From: Bacteroidales bacterium
GTDB lineage: Bacteria > Bacteroidota > Bacteroidia > Bacteroidales > VadinHA17
DNA: 13,460 bases
NCBI GenBank assembly: GCA_003157055.1
Contig: PMIG01000305.1
Location: 9,406 to 22,865 of the forward strand
Direction of reading: 5' to 3'
Shown here in pieces: positions 6,340-13,460 of this stretch. Numbering within the stretch: position 1 is the first letter of the stretch; every line of letters begins with the position of its first letter. Under the pieces are notes generated by a model. The model had not been told where the DNA came from. It saw only the letters and a list, made by a program, of their open reading frames with translations, and made no database searches. The translations under genes and the position numbers were made by a program.

Positions 6340-7227
6340 ATGAAAAAATTCACCCAGCCCGGCACGTTCTCGATGATAGTATTACTGGCATGTATCATCT
6401 TTACTATTGTCTTGCTTTTTATTATTGGTTTTGATGAAACAATTCCTTTTGTGATCTTTAGTTTCGTCATTCTTACATTTATTATGTGCCTGCTGATATT
6501 CTATAAGATGACAATCATTATTGATGATACATATCTGACCTTCATAATGGGGATCGGGCTTGTAAAAAAAAGCTATCCCCTATCGGATATAGAAAGCTGC
6601 AGACCTGTCAGAAACAATGTCATGGACGGTATTGGGATCCGTATGACATCTTCCGGATGGCTATATAATGTATCAGGATTAAGCGCAGTAGAGATTTCAT
6701 TTAAGAACCGTAAATCAAAGATCCGGATTGGAACTGACAAACCGGAAGAGATTGCTAAGGAGGTAGGAGCAAAAATAACCGTCTTGCAGGCAGGATCGTT
6801 TTACGAGAAGAGCGGGAGACAAGGATCATATCTGACCGTTGCAGTATTGACTGTTTTCATAGGTATACTGGTTTTTATATTTGTTTCCGGGAGCAGGGAA
6901 CCGGCAGTAACCTTTTCGGATTCCTCCATGACAATCAGCGGGATGTACGGATTATCTGTTGGTTATGCTGATATAATAAGTGCTGACACCCTTCAGACAC
7001 TTCCGGGTATAAAGGCGAGAACAAATGGTTTTGCAGCGGGAAGTATCCTTAAGGGTCATTTTAAGCTGTCCGGCAACTCAAAAGTCATGTTGTTCCTTAA
7101 GGAGGAGAACCCACCATTCATTTTAATAAATACCAAAACCACACCGATCTATCTGAACTCAGCTAATCCTGTCAGAACACGGGAATATTTTAAAAACATC
7201 AAAGAGAGGATTTCCCGGGATCGCTGA
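6340..7227 (+). CDS. Membrane protein with two bacterial PH-like domains
   Basis: A 295-residue inner-membrane protein of unknown function. Two hydrophobic helices (about 11-30 and 35-55) form a hairpin. A beta-rich domain (about 58-147) follows, with IIIDDTYLTFIMGIGLVKKSYPL at its start and features of bacterial PH domains. A third helix (163-182) leads to a second beta-rich domain (188-290). This one, with ISGMYGLSVGYADI, NGFAAGSILKGHF and ending IYLNSANPVRTREYFKNI, resembles the bPH_5-type (PF10882) domain. With three helices the two PH-like domains should lie on opposite faces of the membrane, unless the first pair is re-entrant (inference). Such proteins often act in envelope homeostasis, but nothing here fixes a role. 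The gene has its own promoter and is flanked by unrelated genes on the opposite strand. Family call moderate, function unknown. Confidence 0.8.
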   Translation: MKKFTQPGTFSMIVLLACIIFTIVLLFIIGFDETIPFVIFSFVILTFIMCLLIFYKMTIIIDDTYLTFIMGIGLVKKSYPLSDIESCRPVRNNVMDGIGIRMTSSGWLYNVSGLSAVEISFKNRKSKIRIGTDKPEEIAKEVGAKITVLQAGSFYEKSGRQGSYLTVAVLTVFIGILVFIFVSGSREPAVTFSDSSMTISGMYGLSVGYADIISADTLQTLPGIKARTNGFAAGSILKGHFKLSGNSKVMLFLKEENPPFILINTKTTPIYLNSANPVRTREYFKNIKERISRDR

Positions 7228-7248
7228 CCTGCATGCTCTCTCTTTTTT
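7201..7248 (+). terminator. Candidate terminator of the PH-domain protein gene
   Basis: AAAGAGAG (7201-7208), within the last codons, pairs with CTCTCTTT (7238-7245), and the T-run continues to 7248. The loop is long (29 bases) but contains the self-complementary TCCCGGGA. It is weaker than a standard intrinsic terminator. Confidence 0.3.
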
Positions 7249-7289
7249 AAGTCGCCTTGCACCGCAAATCCCACTCCGTTAGCTGCTTG

Positions 7290-7317
7290 CCGGTCACCGG
7301 TCACCGCTCTCCGGTGT
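7290..7317 (+). repeat. Period-7 CCGGTCA array at the 3' end of the M1 peptidase gene
   Basis: Four 7-base units occur: CCGGTCA (7290-7296), CCGGTCA (7297-7303), CCGCTCT (7304-7310) and CCGGTGT (7311-7317). The opposite-strand M1 peptidase gene ends inside the array; its TGA stop is 7294-7296. CACCGG (7295-7300) and CCGGTG (7311-7316) can also form a 6-bp hairpin. Confidence 0.7.
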
Positions 7318-9798
7318 TTTGGCTTTATCAGCAATCTTCGATTTCACATATTCCGCCTGCTCAGTCATCCCGGCCTTATCCTTGGAGCTGGCGATGCCAT
7401 TTAAAATAATGTTATTGAAATAGAAAACAACCTGCTGGCGATACTGCTCCGGAATCGACTCCCGGAAACTCACGATCATATCAATGCCTTTCTTGAAATT
7501 GTCAGTATTCTTTACCTTTTTCAGATAATTGGCGAAAGGCTGCATAATCGAGAATTTACTATTTCCAACAGGCATTTTGTCAAACCTTGCGGCAAGTGAA
7601 TCAAAGTCGCTTTCGCCGGCATAACTATATAATATATTGGTAATTGCTCTTGATAATGTTCCTTTGACATTTTCTGATGATAACTGCTTTGCTCTCTGAA
7701 GTGCTGATGTGCTGTCTATGGAGCTCAGGGCAACCAATGCATCGCCGGCTACTGAATAGGAAGAATCATTGACCGATTTCAGGAACAGATCCCTGTAAGT
7801 CGCTTTTTTGTACTTTCCAAGTTCCTGGATGGCAGTGGCTCTTATCATTGACGATGGATCTTTTTCTGCAAGGTTTGCCAGTATAGGTTCGACAGATCTT
7901 TTAATCGAGTCATCCATTAAATTCAGGTTCTCAATTGCATATATCCTCAGTCCCTGATATCTGTCGTTAATAGCATTTTTGAGAAGCCCAAATGCTTTCG
8001 GGTCATCTTTCTGATGTCTTGTAGCAAAATCAATGGCTTCGCGTCTGTCGAGATAAAGCCCCGCATTTTTATACTGGAATATATAATTATCGATTGTCTT
8101 GTTATCCGTTTTCTGGCATAGAAGTATCTTGTCACCGTCGACATTGATGAGATCCGGTTTTGTATCGGCATGGAATGCAAAAGTATCGGCCTTGTTCTCG
8201 AGCCATACTTTATATCTTTTCATTGCACCGCCCTGATAAACATCTATCGCCACAGGCAGTTTAAAGGTTTTATCGCCTTGTGTCTGACTGACAAAGACCC
8301 TTGCTGTTTTCTTTGTCTGGTCATAGTCATAGTTTATATTGAGCTTTGGATGTCCGCTTCCGTAAAACCACTGGTTCCAGAACCAGTTGAGATCCTGTCC
8401 CGTTACATCTTCGAATGCAAGGCGAAGCTCCTGTGCCTCGGCAGATTTGAACTTATAAGTCGTAAGGTAAAGGTTCAATGACTTGAAAAAAGCGCTGTCG
8501 CCTACATAGTTGCGAAGCATGTTCAGTATCCTTCCTCCTTTCTGGTAGCTAACGGCATCGAACACTTCTTCACGGTTACGGTAATAAAAGCGAACCAGGT
8601 CCTTATTGCCGCTGTTGCTGAAGAAATAATTCTGCATCGCATCGAAATTATGTTCAGCACCTGCATCCTTGCCATGTTTGTATTCTTCCCACAATGTTTC
8701 GCTGAGGTCGGCAAAAGATTCATTTAACGTTATATTGCTCCAGCTTTCGGTAGTGACATAATCCCCGAACCACATATGAAAAAGCTCGTGTGAGATAACA
8801 TCTTCCCACGAGTTCCCGTCAATAAGCTCCCTTGCATCCTGCTGGGCAGATCCGGCATGCACGGTTGCAGTTGTGTTTTCCATTGCACCGCTCACGTAGT
8901 CCCTTACCACTACCTGTGAATATTTTTGCCACGGAAAATCCACTCCGGTTATTTTTGAAAAGTAGCTTATCATCTCGGGAGTAAAGCCAAAGATTTTCCT
9001 TGCGACTGGTGCATATTCCTTTTCAACATAATAGCTTACCTCTTTGCCTTTATATTTGTCTTTAATGATAGAGTACTCACCTGTTGCCATCATCATGAGG
9101 TATGGAGAATGGGGAAGATCCATCCTCCAGGTATCGGTGCGGGTTCCGTCGGAGTGTTTCTTCTGCTTCACCAGCAAACCGTTTGAAAGTGTAACGAATT
9201 TTGCAGGAACGGTCATGCTGATCTCATCCGTTGCTTTTTGATTTGGTTTGTCAATAGTCGGGACCCATGCCGAATTTGATTCGGTTTCCCCCTGTGTCCA
9301 TACCTGTGTAGGCTTGTCTTTTTCTTTTCCAAGAGGGTTTATGAAATAGAGGCCTTTTGCCTCTGATATTGCAGCGCTTCCTTTAGCTTTTATATCGTTC
9401 GGTCTGGAAATGTAATCTATAAAAATGGTATAGTTTTCTCCGCCCTTGTAGGTCTTATCGAGAGCGATATGAAGCTTCAGGCTGTCATAGGTGTATTTCA
9501 GTTGAACAGCTTTGCCCTCTTTTATTACCGAAACCTCTTTTATCTCCATCATTTTAGCATCGAGGGTAAGTGAGTCTGTCGGATAGAAATGAGGCTTAAG
9601 TGTGATCCATGCTTTCCCATACATCCACGATTTCGAAAAGTCGAAGCTTACATCAAGCTTTGTATTAACCAGATCATTGATTTTTGTCGATGTAGCCCGG
9701 TATATGGTTTTCCAGGCATCCGATTTCTGGCTGGCAGGTTGTTGCGAAAAGCTGACAGCTGGACAGAGCAGCAAGAGTGCAAAAAAGATTTTTTTCAT
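7294..9798 (-). CDS. Exported M1-family zinc aminopeptidase with HEAT-like C-terminal region
   Basis: Zinc metallopeptidase that removes N-terminal residues from peptides, probably in the periplasm or outside the cell. The 834-residue protein begins with a signal peptide (MKKIFFALLLLCPAVSFSQQ). An N-terminal beta-domain spans about 40-240. The substrate-binding GAMEN motif is at 304-308 (SGAMENTT). The zinc site is HELFH (337-341) with E360 in LNESFADL, the HExxH-x18-E arrangement. Y418 in SYQKGG is the likely transition-state tyrosine. All catalytic residues are present. The part from about 585 to 720 is helical with HEAT-like repeats, for example IRATAIQELGKY and VAGDALVALSSI. The ATG at 9798 follows an AT-rich leader with no clear TAnnTTTG element. 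The last residues (ESGDR) and the stop codon are encoded by a 7-base repeat. It is divergent from a Tricorn-type protease, a possible functional partner. Confidence 0.93.
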   Translation of the reverse strand: MKKIFFALLLLCPAVSFSQQPASQKSDAWKTIYRATSTKINDLVNTKLDVSFDFSKSWMYGKAWITLKPHFYPTDSLTLDAKMMEIKEVSVIKEGKAVQLKYTYDSLKLHIALDKTYKGGENYTIFIDYISRPNDIKAKGSAAISEAKGLYFINPLGKEKDKPTQVWTQGETESNSAWVPTIDKPNQKATDEISMTVPAKFVTLSNGLLVKQKKHSDGTRTDTWRMDLPHSPYLMMMATGEYSIIKDKYKGKEVSYYVEKEYAPVARKIFGFTPEMISYFSKITGVDFPWQKYSQVVVRDYVSGAMENTTATVHAGSAQQDARELIDGNSWEDVISHELFHMWFGDYVTTESWSNITLNESFADLSETLWEEYKHGKDAGAEHNFDAMQNYFFSNSGNKDLVRFYYRNREEVFDAVSYQKGGRILNMLRNYVGDSAFFKSLNLYLTTYKFKSAEAQELRLAFEDVTGQDLNWFWNQWFYGSGHPKLNINYDYDQTKKTARVFVSQTQGDKTFKLPVAIDVYQGGAMKRYKVWLENKADTFAFHADTKPDLINVDGDKILLCQKTDNKTIDNYIFQYKNAGLYLDRREAIDFATRHQKDDPKAFGLLKNAINDRYQGLRIYAIENLNLMDDSIKRSVEPILANLAEKDPSSMIRATAIQELGKYKKATYRDLFLKSVNDSSYSVAGDALVALSSIDSTSALQRAKQLSSENVKGTLSRAITNILYSYAGESDFDSLAARFDKMPVGNSKFSIMQPFANYLKKVKNTDNFKKGIDMIVSFRESIPEQYRQQVVFYFNNIILNGIASSKDKAGMTEQAEYVKSKIADKAKTPESGDR

Positions 9799-9891
9799 AT
9801 TTAAGTTTTAGATCAATAATTTAAGTAAATGTATATCAAAAAATTTTTATAAAAGACAGGAGAAAAATTAAATTGATGCATTTGCTCAACG

Positions 9892-10083
9892 GTACAATAG
9901 TGCAACAGTACAAAGGTGCTATGGTATTAAGTTAATAGGGTTTTACGGTTTTACACTTTAGCCCTCTTGCACCCTAATACCTTAACACCCTAACACCCTA
10001 ACGCCTTAACACCCTAACACCCTAATACCTTAATACCTTAACACCTTCAATCTTTTTGTATGATTGCACGATTGCACGATTAA
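9892..10083. repeat. Phase-locked 8-base degenerate tandem array, 24 units
   Basis: From 9892 the sequence divides into 24 consecutive 8-base units without any phase slip. It opens GTACAATA, GTGCAACA, GTACAAAG, GTGCTATG, GTATTAAG and passes through GTTTTACG and GTTTTACA. The core (9972-10043) is nine units of CCYTAAYR, such as CCCTAACA and CCTTAACA. It ends ATGATTGC, ACGATTGC, ACGATTAA. The word drifts gradually rather than repeating exactly, and the middle section is only loosely related to its neighbours. Read on the opposite strand the core is TTAGGG-like. The right end overlaps the likely -33 region of the Tricorn-type gene. Confidence 0.8.
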
Positions 10084-10094
10084 TAATATATTTG
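10064..10094 (+). promoter_or_regulatory. Promoter of the Tricorn-type protease gene (TTG-N20-TATATTTG)
   Basis: TATATTTG (10087-10094) matches TAnnTTTG exactly. A TTG at 10064-10066 lies 20 bases upstream, the standard Bacteroidota -33/-7 spacing. This TTG sits inside the GATTGCAC repeat units. Transcription would start near 10100, leaving a leader of about 50 bases before the ATG at 10152. Confidence 0.55.
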
Positions 10095-10151
10095 ATATAT
10101 GTAATTTGAAAATTACAACCTTTCATAATGATAATTATTAATTCATCTAAC

Positions 10152-13100
10152 ATGAACAGAATAATTTACAAGATTTCAGCCCTGATGCTGACACTTTGCG
10201 TGTCGTATAATGCAATTTCTATGGATGATGCCAGGCTGCTGCGGTTTCCTGACATAAATAAAAACCTGATAGCTTTTGTATATGCCGGCGATATCTGGAC
10301 AGTCAGTTCAAGCGGGGGAGAAGCGCGTCGTCTTACATCGCACATGGGACTGGAGCTTTTTCCCAAGATTTCACCCGACGGTCAATGGATTGCGTTTTCC
10401 GGCGAATATTCCGGGAGCCGCCAGATCTTTGTAATTCCTTCAAATGGCGGAGTGCCGCGTCAGCTTACATGGTATAACCCGGTGGTCGAAATGCCTCCGA
10501 GGGGTGGATGGGACAATGTGGTCCTTGACTGGACTCCCGACAGCAAGCAGATACTTATCCGCGGCAACCGGACCACCTTCGGTGAACGTAACGGCAGATA
10601 CTTCCTTGTAAGCCTCGACGGCGGACTTGAAAAACCTCTTCCTATTGTCAACGGCGGATTCGGGGTTCTGTCTCCCGATGGATCCAAGCTGGTATTTACA
10701 CCGGTCGACCGCGAATTCCGCAACTGGAAGCGATACAAGGGCGGAAGGGCTTCCGACCTCTGGATATACGATCTTAAAGCAAATACATCCGAACAGATCA
10801 CTGACTTTGATGGAACTGATCAGCTGCCGACATGGTCGGGCGACAATATCTTTTTTGCCTCAGACCGCGACCTTAAGCTAAATATCTGGAAGTACAATAC
10901 TGTGACAAAAGAGACAAAGCAGATCACTCACCATACTGAGTTTGACGTTATGTGGCCATCAGGTACAGGCGATCAGCTTGTCTATGAAAATGGAGGATAT
11001 ATCTATAAGCTGAACCTCCAGTCAGGTCAATCAGAAAAAGTAACAGTGAACATTGATTTCGACAACCCGAATCTCATCCCATATTATAAAAATGTAAAAG
11101 ATAACATTAACAGCTTTGCTGTTTCCCCAACCGGCAAGCGTGCCCTGTTTGATGCCCGTGGCGATATCTTCTCCGTTCCTGCTGAAAACGGGACCACAAA
11201 GAATCTTACGGAGAGCCAGGGCGTGCGTGAGATATACCCTGCATGGTCACCCGACGGTAAATATATCTCATATTATTCCGATCTCACCGGTGAGTATGAG
11301 CTATACCTTCTTGAAAACAAGGATGGAGCAAAGCCAAGGCAGGTGACATCCAATTCATCGGCCTGGAAGTATGAACCCCTCTGGTCACCCGATAGCCGTT
11401 ACCTGGTCTTCTCCGACAGGACGCTTAATCTCAGGCTTGTGGAAGCTTCGACCGGAAAGATCACTGACATAGATCATGCAACTAAAGATGAACTCCGGAG
11501 CTATAATTTTTCTCCTGATTCCCGCTGGATAACTTACCAGAAAGAGGGTGGCAACAATAATGCAGCATTATGGGTCTATGATATTTCAACCGGGAAAAAG
11601 CAGCAGATGACCGATGGTTCATTTTCAGATTTCAATCCGGTTTTCAGCCTCGATGGAAATTATATCTTTTTTGCTTCCAACCGCGATTTCAATCTCGCGT
11701 TCTCCAGCTTTGATTTTGATTATATCTATAATAAAGCCACTCGCCTGTACGCTCTGTCATTAACTCAGAAGAGCCCGAAAATTTTCAAGGATAAAAATGA
11801 CGTCGAACCCGTAAAACCCGAAAAGAAAACCGAGGCACCGGCAGCTTCAGCCAAAGATAAAAAAGCTAAAACAAGTGTGGCGGATACTGCTGCTGTAAAA
11901 AAAGAAGTGAAGGTCGAAATTGACTTTAACGGCATCAACGACCGTATCACAGCACTTCCCGGTGATGCCGGCGAATACAGGATCATAGGCGCAGTCGACG
12001 GAGGTCTGATATATATCAGCGGCGGTAAGTTGATGAAATACAACATGGAAGATGAAAAGAACGAGGAGATACTGGACCAGGCAGGGAACGCCTCGCTGAC
12101 AGCCGACGGCAAGATGGCAATATACCAGTCGGGCGGTGATTATGGCATAATAAAGCTTACACCCGGACAGAAAGAAGGTGCAGGCAAGCTGAACCTCAGC
12201 GGGCTTGAAATGAAAATAGATCCGCGAAAAGAATGGAACCAGATATATATTGATGGCTGGCGTATTTTCCGCGATTATTTTTATGTTAATAACATGAATG
12301 GTGTTGACTGGACAGCCATGAAAGAACGCTATAGTGTCCTGCTTCCTTACATAAGCCACAGGGCTGACCTCGATTACATACTCGACGAATTAATAGCTGA
12401 ATGCAATTCAAGCCATAGCTATGACAGCTGGGGTGATTTTGAAAGAGTGAAGAAAGTCGATAACGGGCTTCTTGGCGCTGAGCTTACTGCCGATGCGACT
12501 GCAGGTCGTTACAGGATATCTAAAATTTTTACCGGTGAAAACTGGGATCCTGCCCGTCATTCGCCCCTGACTGAACAGGGTGTCGACGTAAAAGAAGGTG
12601 ATTATCTGATCAGCATCGACGGCAAAGAAGTAACGACAGCCGATAATCCATATTCTTTTCTTGAAAACAAGGCAAATAAAACTGTTGAAATAAAAGTTAA
12701 TGGCAAGCCTTCAGCTACAGATGCCAGAGGCTCGCTTATCAAGCCAATATCAAGTGAGCTGGATCTCATGTCTTTAAACTGGGTCAATGAGAGAAGAGCA
12801 ATGGTCGATAAGCTTTCAGGAGGGAGAATTGGTTATATATATGTTCCAAATACTTCTAATGAAGGAAACCGCGAGCTGTTTCACGGTATGTACGCATACT
12901 TCGATAAGGAAGCGTTGATTATTGATGAACGATATAATGGGGGCGGTTTTATTCCTGATCGCATGGCCGATCTGCTCGACCGGCATACGCTTACTTACTG
13001 GCACCAGAACGGACTTGAGCCGGGTAAATCGCCTCTGGTAGCTAATGACGGGCCAAAAGTAATGCTGATCAACGGGTACTCCTCTTCAGGTGGTGATGCC

Positions 13101-13436
13101 TTCCCTTATTTCTTCAGAAAGCTGGGTCTTGGCAAGCTGATCGGTACACGCACCTGGGGAGGGCTGGTAGGTATATCAGGTAATGCAGGGCTGGTTGATG
13201 GCGGATATATAGCTGTACCTCGGTTCGGTGTTTTTGATCCGGATGAAGGATGGATAATTGAAGGGAAAGGTGTTTCTCCTGATATCGAAGTGGTCGATCG
13301 TCCGGAGCAGCTTGCGAAGGGAATTGATCCCTGCGTTGAAAAAGCCGTTGAAGTCCTGCTTCAGGAACTGAAGGATAAGCCTGCTAAAAAGGTTGTCGAA
13401 CCTGCGCCTCCAGATAGATCTAAATGGCATGAATGA
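10152..13436 (+). CDS. Exported Tricorn-type S41 serine protease
   Basis: Large self-compartmentalising-type protease that would cut peptides into short oligopeptides, here outside the cytoplasm. I choose the ATG at 10152 because it begins a signal peptide (MNRIIYKISALMLTLCVSYNA). The in-frame ATG at 10128 would add eight polar residues, and numbers below count from it. Beta-propeller repeats with WSPDGK/FSPDSR-type motifs run from about 40 to 545 (for example 82, 136, 181, 373, 419, 461). A Lys/Ala/Pro/Glu-rich linker (about 550-597) is followed by further beta strands to about 690. The C1 helical region (700-775) carries ECNSSHSY with H763, matching Tricorn Ser745-His746. A PDZ domain (about 778-860) precedes the S41 core: IDERYNGGG (932-940), nucleophile S987 in NGYSSSGGD, GTRTWGG, and E1045 in IIEGKGVSPDIEV. 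The full active site is present and the length (1094 aa) is close to archaeal Tricorn. Confidence 0.92.
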   Translation: MNRIIYKISALMLTLCVSYNAISMDDARLLRFPDINKNLIAFVYAGDIWTVSSSGGEARRLTSHMGLELFPKISPDGQWIAFSGEYSGSRQIFVIPSNGGVPRQLTWYNPVVEMPPRGGWDNVVLDWTPDSKQILIRGNRTTFGERNGRYFLVSLDGGLEKPLPIVNGGFGVLSPDGSKLVFTPVDREFRNWKRYKGGRASDLWIYDLKANTSEQITDFDGTDQLPTWSGDNIFFASDRDLKLNIWKYNTVTKETKQITHHTEFDVMWPSGTGDQLVYENGGYIYKLNLQSGQSEKVTVNIDFDNPNLIPYYKNVKDNINSFAVSPTGKRALFDARGDIFSVPAENGTTKNLTESQGVREIYPAWSPDGKYISYYSDLTGEYELYLLENKDGAKPRQVTSNSSAWKYEPLWSPDSRYLVFSDRTLNLRLVEASTGKITDIDHATKDELRSYNFSPDSRWITYQKEGGNNNAALWVYDISTGKKQQMTDGSFSDFNPVFSLDGNYIFFASNRDFNLAFSSFDFDYIYNKATRLYALSLTQKSPKIFKDKNDVEPVKPEKKTEAPAASAKDKKAKTSVADTAAVKKEVKVEIDFNGINDRITALPGDAGEYRIIGAVDGGLIYISGGKLMKYNMEDEKNEEILDQAGNASLTADGKMAIYQSGGDYGIIKLTPGQKEGAGKLNLSGLEMKIDPRKEWNQIYIDGWRIFRDYFYVNNMNGVDWTAMKERYSVLLPYISHRADLDYILDELIAECNSSHSYDSWGDFERVKKVDNGLLGAELTADATAGRYRISKIFTGENWDPARHSPLTEQGVDVKEGDYLISIDGKEVTTADNPYSFLENKANKTVEIKVNGKPSATDARGSLIKPISSELDLMSLNWVNERRAMVDKLSGGRIGYIYVPNTSNEGNRELFHGMYAYFDKEALIIDERYNGGGFIPDRMADLLDRHTLTYWHQNGLEPGKSPLVANDGPKVMLINGYSSSGGDAFPYFFRKLGLGKLIGTRTWGGLVGISGNAGLVDGGYIAVPRFGVFDPDEGWIIEGKGVSPDIEVVDRPEQLAKGIDPCVEKAVEVLLQELKDKPAKKVVEPAPPDRSKWHE

Positions 13437-13460
13437 ATTTAAGATAAAAGACAAAAGTCA

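Larger units (their letters stand above)
9799..10151. other. Divergent spacer between the two peptidase genes
   Basis: This 353-base stretch has an AT-rich part next to the M1 gene (9799-9880). A long 8-base-period array (9892-10083) follows, then the promoter and leader of the Tricorn-type gene. I see no gene or known RNA in it. Confidence 0.65.

Noticed and set aside
9892..10083. CRISPR array or telomere-like element
   Set aside because: Units are 8 bases with no spacer sequences and no cas genes nearby. The TTAGGG resemblance on the minus strand is limited to the core units of an internal spacer, not a DNA end.
11847..12359. 170-residue open frame antisense to the Tricorn-type protease
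   Set aside because: It lies wholly within a well-supported coding region and shows no recognisable domain.
13437..13460. Terminator or further gene after the Tricorn-type protease
   Set aside because: Only 24 AT-rich bases remain before the window ends; nothing can be judged.

Overview
The window looks like chromosomal DNA of a member of the Bacteroidota, probably an environmental Bacteroidales/Marinilabiliales-type lineage; the fine placement is inference. Five gene starts are preceded by the Bacteroidota -7 promoter element TAnnTTTG. Leaders are AT-rich and lack Shine-Dalgarno sequences. Several products are exported or lipoproteins, and the families present (GH26 lipoprotein, Tricorn-like S41 peptidase with a Lys/Ala/Pro linker, M1 peptidase) are common in that phylum. 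I see no rRNA, tRNA, CRISPR array, transposase, phage gene or SusC/SusD pair.

Layout, left to right: (1) the 3' part of a DUF1295/steroid-reductase-like membrane protein (+), whose stop overlaps that of a convergent exported polysaccharide deacetylase-like protein (-). (2) A secreted Lys/Thr/Ala-rich protein ending in two copies of a PBCV basic adaptor-like motif (-), with a clear intrinsic terminator. (3) A Tat-signal, cysteine-rich DUF3795 protein (+), followed by a CE4 polysaccharide deacetylase lipoprotein (+). (4) A three-domain GH26 beta-mannanase-type lipoprotein (-). (5) A membrane protein with two bacterial PH-like domains (+). (6) An exported M1 zinc aminopeptidase with a HEAT-like C-terminal part (-), divergent from (7) an exported Tricorn-type S41 protease (+).

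Most genes alternate in strand and look monocistronic, so there is no large operon. Two themes connect neighbours. The first is carbohydrate work at the cell surface: two deacetylase-fold proteins and a GH26 mannanase. The second is extracytoplasmic peptide breakdown: a Tricorn homologue and an M1 aminopeptidase face each other across one spacer. In archaea the partners of Tricorn, factors F2 and F3, are M1 aminopeptidases, so this pair may be an exported version of that pathway (inference).

The most unusual signal is in the spacers. Several carry short degenerate tandem words with 7- or 8-base periods. The best case is a 192-base array of 24 units that keeps an exact 8-base phase while the word gradually changes, located between the two peptidase genes. 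Related words recur in other spacers, and one array supplies the stop codon of the M1 peptidase.
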